DNA from: Actinomycetota bacterium
GTDB lineage: Bacteria; Actinomycetota; CADDZG01; WHSQ01
DNA: 6,507 bases
Reading direction: 5' to 3'
Assembly: GCA_019348445.1 (NCBI GenBank)
Contig: JAHWJK010000034.1
Span: 7,886 to 14,392 of the forward strand
Shown: in pieces, positions 1-5,545 of the stretch
Numbering within the stretch: position 1 is the stretch's first letter
Layout: the number at the start of each line of letters is the position of its first letter
Notes under the pieces: generated by a model
What the model saw: the letters and a program-made list of their open reading frames with translations, nothing else
The model's database searches: none
What the model was told of the DNA's origin: nothing
Made by a program: the position numbers and the translations under genes

Positions 1-1
1 G

Positions 2-55
2 GACCAAGACGAGGCCGAGCTCAACCCGCTGAGCGCTCTCGTCGCGGAGCTTTAG
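2..55 (+). CDS. C-terminal end of an unrecognised upstream protein (partial)
   Basis: The reading frame entering from the left edge encodes DQDEAELNPLSALVAEL and stops at TAG 53-55. The codons have G or C in most third positions, as in the neighbouring genes, and the frame ends 45 bases before the next gene. This fits the tail of a real plus-strand gene. Seventeen residues are too few to assign a family, and other frames across so short a stretch cannot be excluded. Whether it is co-transcribed with the isomerase gene cannot be judged, although a candidate promoter lies between them. Confidence 0.5.
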   Translation, partial: DQDEAELNPLSALVAEL

Positions 56-68
56 CGACCCTCTATCT

Positions 69-81
69 CCTAAGCCACGCG
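69..81 (+). repeat. CCTAAG-containing motif upstream of the isomerase gene
   Basis: The sequence CCTAAGCCACGCG matches CCTAAGCTCACGCG at 3064-3077, in front of hutF, except for one missing base. CCTAAG occurs three times in the window (69, 3040 and 3064), always in a promoter gap and never inside a gene. It could be a protein-binding site or an alternative -10 region (TAAGCC here, TAAGCT before hutF). The function is inferred. Confidence 0.3.
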
Positions 82-86
82 TTCCT

Positions 87-92
87 TACTAT
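87..92 (+). promoter_or_regulatory. Candidate -10 element of a leaderless promoter for the isomerase gene
   Basis: TACTAT matches the actinobacterial -10 consensus TANNNT and ends 8 bases before the ATG at 101. A transcript starting about 7 bases downstream would begin at or next to the start codon. No Shine-Dalgarno sequence is obvious in the short GGGCGCAG stretch before the ATG, which agrees with leaderless translation. I see no clear -35 hexamer at the usual spacing. This is a pattern match only. Confidence 0.45.
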
Positions 93-100
93 GGGCGCAG

Positions 101-565
101 ATGAAGATCGCTGTGGGATCAGATGAACATACGCATCTCGTAGACGAGGTCGTTCGCGACCTGAAACGGCGGGGTCACGACGTCATCCTCATCGGGCCCC
201 CGGCCGGCGACCACATCCAGTGGGTCGAGGTCAGCCGCAGAGTGGGAGGGACCGTCGCAACCGGTGAGGCCGACACGGGCGTTCTCTTCTGCTGGACCGG
301 CACCGGCGCATCGATCGCTGCTAACAAGGTGCGAGGCATCAGGGCTGCGTTGTGCACCGACGCACCGACGGCCGCCGGCGCGCGCCGGTGGAACGACGCG
401 AACGTTCTGGTGATGAGCCTTCGTCTAACGAGCCCGGCGCTCGCGTCCGAGATGCTCGACGCGTGGTTCGAGGCGTCGCCCGACCTCTCCGAGCGGGAGA
501 ACATCGCGATGATCGAGGTCGCGCGGCAGAAAGAGCGCGAGGCGGACGGCGCTCTCTCGAAGTAA
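101..565 (+). CDS. RpiB/LacA/LacB-family sugar-phosphate isomerase, divergent active site
   Basis: The 154-residue cytosolic protein has the length and layout of ribose-5-phosphate isomerase B. It starts MKIAVGSDEH, has the glycine-rich stretch CWTGTGASIAANK at 64-76, then GIRAALC at 79-85 and WNDANVL at 97-103. Cys64 and Thr66 align with catalytic Cys66 and Thr68 of E. coli RpiB. Other residues differ: Glu9 lies where His10 binds phosphate, Trp97 replaces ring-opening His99, the DYP stretch near 42 is changed, and at most one of the two C-terminal phosphate-binding arginines (Arg132) remains. The family call is therefore firm, but the substrate is open; ribose 5-phosphate should not be assumed. 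ATG 101 is chosen because it starts the first beta strand exactly as in the family. The GNAT gene follows after 9 bases, so the two are probably co-transcribed. Confidence 0.85.
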   Translation: MKIAVGSDEHTHLVDEVVRDLKRRGHDVILIGPPAGDHIQWVEVSRRVGGTVATGEADTGVLFCWTGTGASIAANKVRGIRAALCTDAPTAAGARRWNDANVLVMSLRLTSPALASEMLDAWFEASPDLSERENIAMIEVARQKEREADGALSK

Positions 566-574
566 GCATCACGC

Positions 575-1504
575 GTGACCATTCCCGAGGGCTACTCGCT
601 TCGCGCGGCAACTCGCGACGACGCACGCGCTATCACGGACATGTTCGTAGAGCAGGAGATGTTGCTCAACGGACAGCGCGAATCGTCGGTCGAAGATCTG
701 CTGGACGATTGGTCGACGCCGGGGTTCGATATCGAGCGGGATACGTTCCTCGTCTTGCACGATGACGAGCTTGCGGGTTATGCGGCGGTCGTAAAGAAGA
801 TCCCACCCGACATCTACGCGGCTTACGGTGCCGTCCGCCCGTCGCACTGGCGACGTGGCCTCGGCTCGTTCCTGATCGAAGCGGTCGAGCGGCGAGTAGT
901 CGAGAAGGCGGGCGGGCCCGCGTCCGTTCGACAGTGGGTCGATGCGAACGACGATGCGGCTCTCTCCATGCTGGAGCGACGCGGTTACTCGTTCGTCCGT
1001 CGCTTCTGGCGCATGGACGTTCCGCTCGACGACGATCTTCGGGAGCCGGGCCACATACCGGGCGTCGTGATCCGGCCGTTCGTCAAGCAACAGGATGAAC
1101 GGCCGTCGCACGAGGTGTTGGAAAAGGCATTCGCCGAGCACTGGGGTTTCACACCGCGGACCTACGAGGAGGCGGCGCGGGGTCGCTGGGATGCCGAGTG
1201 GTTCCATCCCGGCATGTCGCTGGTCGCGGAGGCGGGCGACGACATAGTCGGTGTGTGTATCAACTCTCGCCGGCTCGAAGACGGGTACGTCGAGGACATC
1301 GGAGTCTTGCCCGAGTGGCGGGGCCGAGGTATCGCAGAAGCGCTCCTCCGCCACTCGTTCCTGGCGTTCAAAGCAGCAGGGCTGAGGTGCGGATCGCTGA
1401 ACGTCGACTCGGACAACTCGACCGGGGCGATGAGGCTCTACGAACGCGTTGGGATGCGTCCCGCTACCAGTTACGACGTGTACGAGGGCCGCGTACAGCC
1501 CTAG
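575..1504 (+). CDS. Tandem GNAT acetyltransferase, mycothiol synthase (MshD)-like
   Basis: The 309-residue protein contains two GNAT folds. The first spans about 5-150, with acetyl-CoA-binding motif A at 88-98 (RRGLGS at 93-98) and a DANDDAALSMLERRGY segment ending at 138. The second spans about 163-305, with motif A at 248-257 (RGRGIA) and the conserved stretch SDNSTGAMRLYERVGM at 279-294. Double-GNAT layout and length (M. tuberculosis mycothiol synthase is about 315 residues) point to the MshD-like group. That enzyme acetylates the cysteine amine of Cys-GlcN-Ins, but many relatives have unknown acceptors, so no symbol is given. The start is GTG 575, 9 bases after the isomerase stop; no strong Shine-Dalgarno is seen, so coupling to the upstream gene is likely. 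The TAG stop overlaps the hutH stop on the other strand. No functional link to histidine breakdown is evident. Confidence 0.8.
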   Translation: MTIPEGYSLRAATRDDARAITDMFVEQEMLLNGQRESSVEDLLDDWSTPGFDIERDTFLVLHDDELAGYAAVVKKIPPDIYAAYGAVRPSHWRRGLGSFLIEAVERRVVEKAGGPASVRQWVDANDDAALSMLERRGYSFVRRFWRMDVPLDDDLREPGHIPGVVIRPFVKQQDERPSHEVLEKAFAEHWGFTPRTYEEAARGRWDAEWFHPGMSLVAEAGDDIVGVCINSRRLEDGYVEDIGVLPEWRGRGIAEALLRHSFLAFKAAGLRCGSLNVDSDNSTGAMRLYERVGMRPATSYDVYEGRVQP

Positions 1505-3027
1505 TCGAGGGCGCCGATCTCGTCTTCGGCTGCTGCGACGATGGAGCCATCGAAGATCGAGTCTGCTACCGCTTCAATGTCACTCGAGAGCGAGCGGTCT
1601 TCGTCCACGAACGCAGAAACCTTGCGAACGGTGGACCTCACCGCGGCGGTTGCGGGGGCCGGTTGCAGTGGAGTTCGTAGATCGAGCCCCTGGGACGCAG
1701 TCAGCGCTTCGATAGCGAGGACGGTGCGCGTGTTCGCCAGGACGCGGCGCGCTTTCTGAGCCGCCGTCGCGCCCATGCTCACGTGGTCCTCTTGGCCCGC
1801 TGAAGTAGGTATCGAATCGACCGATGACGGGAACGACAGGCTGCGGTTCTCGGTCACCAGAGCTGCCGCGGTGTACTGCGTGAGCATGAACCCCGATCGC
1901 CGCCCCGGGTCCGCCGTCAGGAACGCCGGAAGCCCGTTGCTCAACCGGGGATCGACGATCCTCGCTATGCGTCGTTCGGCGATCGTCGCAACGCCTGCGA
2001 GAGCCAGCGTTGTGTGATCGGCGGCCAACGCCAGTGCCTCACCGTGGAAGTTGCCGCCGGAGATGACTTCGCCCCGCTCTGCGAACACGGATGGGTTGTC
2101 GACGGCGGAGGCCAGCTCTCGTTCAAGAGTCGTTCTCGAGTATTCGAGGGCATCGCGGTACGCGCCGTGTACCTGGGGCATGCAGCGGAGTGAATACGCG
2201 TCCTGAACGAGGTGATCCGACTCGCGATGTGACGCAACGATCTCGCTTTCCGCCAACGCTCGTCGCAGGTTCGATGCCGACTTCGCCGCGCCGGGATGAC
2301 GTCGCAGGTTGATGATGTCTTCATCGAAAGCGCGATCGGTCCCCAGACACGCTTCGAGAGTCATAGCGCCGGCGAGGTCCGCCGTCTTCAGGAGCTCGAC
2401 GGCCTCGGTGTAGGTGAGGATGCCGAGAGCCAGCATCATCTCGGTGCCGTTGACCAGAGCCAGTCCTTCTTTGAACGAAAGCTCGAGCGGTTCCAGACCG
2501 GCCCTGCGCAGAGCTTCGGCCGCGTCGATCACGCGACCGCCGTGCTCGACGCGCCCCTCGCCCATCAGTGGAAGTGCGAGGTGAGCCAGGGGAGCGAGGT
2601 CGCCCGACGCGCCGAGGGAGCCCTGTCCCGGGACGATGGGATGTATCGCCGCCTCCAGCATCTGCAGGATGCGCTCGGCTATCGCGGTGCGGACGCCCGA
2701 ATGGCCGAAGCTGAAGGTGCGAACCTTGAGGAACATCATCGCGCGCACGATCTCGGTCGGCAGCGGATCGCCGACGCCGGTTGCATGCGATCGCACGATG
2801 TCGCGCTGGAGCCGCTCGGCGTCTTGCGGCTGGATGCGGACATTCGCGAGGTCGCCGATGCCGGTCGTGATCCCGTATACCGCGCGTCCCGAGGATGCCT
2901 CGTGCTCTACGACCCGCCTGGCCGCTTCCATCCGTTGCCGTGCCTCGCGCGAAAGCGTGGCCGGCACGCGGCGGACCGCGACGTCGACCACGTCGGAGAA
3001 CGAGAGAGTCCCGCCTATATCCCCCAT
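1501..3027 (-). CDS. hutH: Histidine ammonia-lyase (histidase)
   Basis: HutH removes ammonia from L-histidine to give trans-urocanate, the first step of histidine catabolism, as a cytosolic homotetramer. From ATG 3027 the protein has 508 residues, against 510 in Pseudomonas putida. The Ala-Ser-Gly triad that cyclises to the MIO cofactor is at 140-142 within GSLGASGDLAPLAHLAL. Counterparts of the P. putida active-site residues are all visible: Tyr51, His81 (SHATGVG), Asn193, Tyr278 and Arg281 (YSLRC), Phe327 (GGNFHG) and Glu413 (QEDHVSMG). Asn193 sits in NGTE where many histidases have NGTQ. A start at 3108 would add 27 residues, overlap hutF and cover the promoter region, so it was rejected. 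A TAGGCT -10 hexamer lies 10 bases upstream, suggesting leaderless expression divergent from hutF. Tyrosine or phenylalanine ammonia-lyases share the fold, but the residues and hut neighbours favour histidase. Confidence 0.96.
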   Translation of the reverse strand: MGDIGGTLSFSDVVDVAVRRVPATLSREARQRMEAARRVVEHEASSGRAVYGITTGIGDLANVRIQPQDAERLQRDIVRSHATGVGDPLPTEIVRAMMFLKVRTFSFGHSGVRTAIAERILQMLEAAIHPIVPGQGSLGASGDLAPLAHLALPLMGEGRVEHGGRVIDAAEALRRAGLEPLELSFKEGLALVNGTEMMLALGILTYTEAVELLKTADLAGAMTLEACLGTDRAFDEDIINLRRHPGAAKSASNLRRALAESEIVASHRESDHLVQDAYSLRCMPQVHGAYRDALEYSRTTLERELASAVDNPSVFAERGEVISGGNFHGEALALAADHTTLALAGVATIAERRIARIVDPRLSNGLPAFLTADPGRRSGFMLTQYTAAALVTENRSLSFPSSVDSIPTSAGQEDHVSMGATAAQKARRVLANTRTVLAIEALTASQGLDLRTPLQPAPATAAVRSTVRKVSAFVDEDRSLSSDIEAVADSIFDGSIVAAAEDEIGALD

Positions 3028-3037
3028 GCGGTCACCG

Positions 3038-3043
3038 AGCCTA
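3038..3043 (-). promoter_or_regulatory. Candidate -10 element of a leaderless hutH promoter
   Basis: Read on the minus strand this is TAGGCT, a TANNNT match, followed by 10 bases and the hutH ATG at 3027. The intervening CGGTGACCGC has no Shine-Dalgarno sequence. A transcript starting about 7 bases after the hexamer would have essentially no leader. It mirrors the hutF element at 3066-3071. No clear -35 was found. Confidence 0.45.
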
Positions 3044-3069
3044 AGTGTGTTTGGCGAACAGGACCTAAG
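3040..3069 (+). repeat. Pair of CCTAAG direct repeats in the hutH/hutF gap
   Basis: CCTAAG occurs at 3040-3045 and again at 3064-3069, 24 bases apart, or a little over two helical turns. Each copy overlaps one of the two candidate -10 hexamers. A third copy lies before the isomerase gene at 69-74. The copies may be binding half-sites or part of the promoter cores; the sequence alone does not decide this. Confidence 0.35.
3048..3060. promoter_or_regulatory. Candidate operator: central imperfect palindrome between hutH and hutF
   Basis: TGTTTGGCGAACA is a 13-base imperfect palindrome in which five of six base pairs about the centre (G3054) are complementary. Its centre is exactly the midpoint of the 53-base gap 3028-3080, and it lies nearly midway between the mirrored -10 hexamers. 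One dimeric regulator bound here could control both genes. It does not resemble the HutC operator I know from proteobacteria. The role is inferred from position and symmetry. Confidence 0.35.
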
Positions 3070-3071
3070 CT
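3066..3071 (+). promoter_or_regulatory. Candidate -10 element of a leaderless hutFI promoter
   Basis: TAAGCT fits TANNNT and is followed by nine bases, CACGCGCCC, and then ATG 3081. No purine-rich ribosome-binding site is present in the gap, which supports a leaderless transcript beginning at or close to the start codon. It is the near mirror image of the minus-strand hutH hexamer: its reverse complement AGCTTA differs from AGCCTA at one base. Confidence 0.45.
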
Positions 3072-3080
3072 CACGCGCCC

Positions 3081-4379
3081 ATGGTGACGTGGCATGCAGA
3101 ACGGGCATGGATCGATCGCATCGAACGCGATGTTGCGATCGACGTCGAGGATGGCGTTATCACCGCTGTGCGTCCGGGTGCTTCAGACGGTTCGGCATCG
3201 CGCCGCCTGAGGGGGTTGACGATCCCAGGTCTCGTGAATGCACATTCGCATGCGTTCCATCGTGCGCTGCGCGGCCGAACGCATGATCAGGCCGGCGATT
3301 TCTGGCGGTGGCGCGACGTCATGTACGCGTTTGCCGATCGCCTTGACCCCGACACGTATCACGACCTCGCCCGCGCGACGTACGCCGAGATGGCGCTCGC
3401 CGGGATCACTCACGTCTACGAGTTTCACTACCTTCACCACGACACCGCCGGCGTGCGCTACTCGGATCCGAACGCGATGGGGGCGGCGGTCGCTCATGCC
3501 GCCGACGCGGCCGGGCTTCGTCTGACGCTATTGGACACGTGCTATCTCCGCCCTGGGTTCCGCGGCGGAGAGTTGGACCCGGTGCAGCAAAGATTCTCGG
3601 ATGGTGACGTCGATGCGTGGGCCGAACGCGTGCGCGATCTGCGCCTGGAGGGTCCCGCGCAGCCGGGAGTTGCGATCCATTCGGTGCGAGCGGTCGATGA
3701 AGAATCGATGCCGATCGTGGCGACCCTTCGAGACGAGCTCAACGCGGAGCTTCACGTTCACGTGTCGGAACAACGGAGAGAGAACGAGGAGTGCATGGAC
3801 GTGCATCAGATGTCACCGACGGAGCTCCTCGCGACGTCGGGCGCGCTCGGCCCCCGAAGCACCGCGGTCCATGCGACACATGTGACGCCGATGGACGTCG
3901 AGTTACTGGCGACGACCCGGACCACCGTTTGCATGTGCCCGACGACCGAACGGGACCTGGCGGACGGCGTGGGACCCGCGTCGGCTTTCGTAACGGCCGG
4001 CGCCAGATTGGCGTTCGGTTCCGACAGCCATGCCGTCGTCGACCTCTTCGAGGAGGCGCGCTGCGCGGAGCTCCACGAACGGCTCCTCTCCAATCGCCGC
4101 GGCCTGACGGATCCGGCCACATTGCTGGCGGCCGCATGTGGCCACAGGCGGTTGCAGCCGGGCGCCCCCGCGGACCTCGTCGCGATCGATCTCGATTCGC
4201 CGCGCATTGCCGGGGGAACCGACGCGGATGCCGTTGCTCGAGTCGTCTATTGCGCGACGGCGGCCGACGTGACGGATGTGGTCGTTGCGGGTCGGGTCGT
4301 GGTCGAGGACCGTGCCCACATCGATGTTGGCGACGTCGGGGGAGCGTTGAACGCCGCGATCGAAAAGCTGCTGCAGTGA
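3081..4379 (+). CDS. hutF: Formimidoylglutamate deiminase (N-formimino-L-glutamate iminohydrolase)
   Basis: HutF hydrolyses N-formimino-L-glutamate to N-formyl-L-glutamate and ammonia in the five-step hut pathway. The 432-residue protein is an amidohydrolase-superfamily metal enzyme. Metal ligands are visible as His55 and His57 (NAHSHAFHR), His227 (HVHVSEQ) and Asp315 (FGSDSH), with Glu230 and His264 (HATHV) as catalytic candidates. Substrate-site residues aligned with P. aeruginosa HutF include Arg78 (FWRWRDVMY), Tyr117 (EFHYLHH), His200 and Arg203 (IHSVR). His60 stands where that enzyme has Gln61. The stretch near 355-365 (ACGHRRLQPGAPADL) looks several residues shorter than I expect. The start ATG 3081 gives MVTWHAERAW, the usual HutF N-terminus; GTG 3084 is an alternative. 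The gene overlaps hutI by four bases (GTGA), so both are probably one operon. General guanine or chlorohydrolase relatives are less likely, given the EFHYLHH and SEQ motifs and the context. Confidence 0.94.
   Translation: MVTWHAERAWIDRIERDVAIDVEDGVITAVRPGASDGSASRRLRGLTIPGLVNAHSHAFHRALRGRTHDQAGDFWRWRDVMYAFADRLDPDTYHDLARATYAEMALAGITHVYEFHYLHHDTAGVRYSDPNAMGAAVAHAADAAGLRLTLLDTCYLRPGFRGGELDPVQQRFSDGDVDAWAERVRDLRLEGPAQPGVAIHSVRAVDEESMPIVATLRDELNAELHVHVSEQRRENEECMDVHQMSPTELLATSGALGPRSTAVHATHVTPMDVELLATTRTTVCMCPTTERDLADGVGPASAFVTAGARLAFGSDSHAVVDLFEEARCAELHERLLSNRRGLTDPATLLAAACGHRRLQPGAPADLVAIDLDSPRIAGGTDADAVARVVYCATAADVTDVVVAGRVVVEDRAHIDVGDVGGALNAAIEKLLQ
3112..3142 (+). repeat. Inverted repeat / potential hairpin in the 5' coding end of hutF
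   Basis: TCGATCGCA at 3112-3120 is the exact reverse complement of TGCGATCGA at 3134-3142. Inside it, CATCG (3119-3123) can pair with CGATG (3128-3132) around an AACG loop. That allows a stem of about 12 base pairs with a 3-base bulge. It encodes DRIERDVAID and starts 31 bases after the A of the start codon. It may be a codon-level coincidence in a GATCG-rich stretch, an RNA structure affecting early translation, or a DNA-binding site. Confidence 0.4.
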
Positions 4380-5545
4380 GCGTCATCACGAACATCGGTC
4401 GGCTCTTCACGAGTACCGACCGAGGGGTGATCGACGACGCAGCCGTGGTCGTGGAAGCCGGAGCGATCACTTGGGTGGGGCGGGGTTCGGACGCCCCGCG
4501 TGTCGAGGATGAGGTCGTCGACGCCGAAGGTGCACTGATGACACCCGGACTGGTCGATGCCCACACCCACCCCGTCTACGCGGGCAATCGTTTCGGCGAG
4601 ATCGCGTTGCGTTCCTCCGGTGCGAGCTACGCGGACATCGCGGCCGCGGGAGGAGGTATCGGCGCAACGGTCGACGCGACGCGTTCGGCAGACGACCTCG
4701 AATCCGTAGTCGCCGCGCGGCTGCGATCGTGGCTCGCGGCGGGAACGACGACCGTCGAAGCCAAGACCGGATACCACTTGACGGAATCCGGCGAACTCGG
4801 AGCCGTCGCCCTCCTCGCTGCGCTCGGCCGCCGTGGCGATCTACCTCGCGTCGCGGTGACGTTCCTCGGCGCCCACGCGGTGCCTGCGGGTTTCGAGCGA
4901 GCCGACGACTACGTTGACGAGGTCGTTCGATGGACCCCCGCCGCGGCGGCTTCCGGCGCGCACTTCACCGATGTCTTCTGCGACGAGGGGTACTTCACGG
5001 CGGCGCAGAGTCGCACGGTCCTGGACGCCGGACGTGCAGCGGGGCTCGACATCCGAATACATGCAGACGAGCTGGTTCGCACCGGTGGGGCGATCCTGGC
5101 CGCGGAGCTCGGAGCCGCATCGGCGGATCACCTTCTTCAGATCGATCACACCGACGTAAAGGCGCTCGCCGCGGCCGGCGTCGTCGCAACGCTCGCACCG
5201 ATCACTGCGATGGCGATGAAGAAGATGCCTCCCGTTCGGCAGATGATCGACGCCGGAGTCACGATCGCGCTCGGGACCGACCACAATCCGGGAACGTCCG
5301 GATCGACCGACATGACCGTCGCGATAGCAGCGGCCGTAGCCGCATTCGGGATCTCCGTCGCCGATGCGCTCAGAGCCGCGACCGCCGGCGGAGCGGCATC
5401 ACTTCGTCGTAGCGACGTTGGTGTCGTGCAGGAAGGTGCGCGCGCCGATCTCGTGCTGTGGGACGCGGATCACGAAGGCGCGTTCGCGTGGTCGTGGGGT
5501 CTGAAGCCGCTCAAGGTCTGGCGTGGAGGATCACTTGTCGCCTAG
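4376..5545 (+). CDS. hutI: Imidazolonepropionase
   Basis: HutI hydrolyses 4-imidazolone-5-propionate to N-formimino-L-glutamate, the third hut step, supplying the HutF substrate. It is a cytosolic metal-dependent amidohydrolase. From GTG 4376 it has 389 residues, somewhat shorter than the 421 of B. subtilis HutI. Counterparts of the B. subtilis metal and catalytic residues appear in order: His63 and His65 (DAHTHPVYAGNR), Arg72, His167 (FLGAHAVP), His229 and Glu232 (IHADEL), His252 (ADHLLQ) and Asp302 (TDHNPGTS). The GTG start overlaps the hutF TGA as GTGA, the normal sign of translational coupling, and gives the typical start MSVITNIGRL. The open frame extends far upstream inside hutF, but that part has no family resemblance. 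The stretch APITAMAMKK at 274-283 differs from the LLPGAF-type segment of many homologues. The gene ends 15 bases inside hutU on the opposite strand. Confidence 0.95.
   Translation: MSVITNIGRLFTSTDRGVIDDAAVVVEAGAITWVGRGSDAPRVEDEVVDAEGALMTPGLVDAHTHPVYAGNRFGEIALRSSGASYADIAAAGGGIGATVDATRSADDLESVVAARLRSWLAAGTTTVEAKTGYHLTESGELGAVALLAALGRRGDLPRVAVTFLGAHAVPAGFERADDYVDEVVRWTPAAAASGAHFTDVFCDEGYFTAAQSRTVLDAGRAAGLDIRIHADELVRTGGAILAAELGAASADHLLQIDHTDVKALAAAGVVATLAPITAMAMKKMPPVRQMIDAGVTIALGTDHNPGTSGSTDMTVAIAAAVAAFGISVADALRAATAGGAASLRRSDVGVVQEGARADLVLWDADHEGAFAWSWGLKPLKVWRGGSLVA

Noticed and set aside
569..1354. Open frame of 261 codons antisense to the acetyltransferase gene
   Set aside because: It mirrors the GNAT coding frame, shows no domain, and its end overlaps the isomerase/GNAT junction without a plausible promoter.
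3048..3060. LexA (SOS box) site in the hutH/hutF gap
   Set aside because: GAACA and TGTT are present, but in the opposite orientation and with the wrong spacing for the GAAC-N4-GTTC box; histidine catabolism also gives no reason to expect it.
2296..3087. Open frame of 263 codons on the plus strand opposite hutH
   Set aside because: It lies wholly antisense to conserved hutH sequence. Long antisense frames are expected in GC-rich genes, and it has no recognisable domain.
3028..3108. N-terminal extension of hutH to an ATG at 3108
   Set aside because: The extra 27 residues do not resemble histidase, overlap the hutF start and cover the promoter region. The start at 3027 gives the usual length of about 510.
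3791..4375. Long open frame extending hutI upstream through the end of hutF
   Set aside because: Its product is Arg/Gly/Pro-rich shadow sequence with no resemblance to imidazolonepropionase, whereas the hutF frame there has clear metal-binding motifs. The hutI family match begins at GTG 4376.
3739..4566. Open frame of 275 codons antisense to hutF and hutI
   Set aside because: Its composition is dominated by Arg, Pro and Ser, typical of a shadow frame, and it crosses the hutF/hutI junction where both sense genes are well supported.
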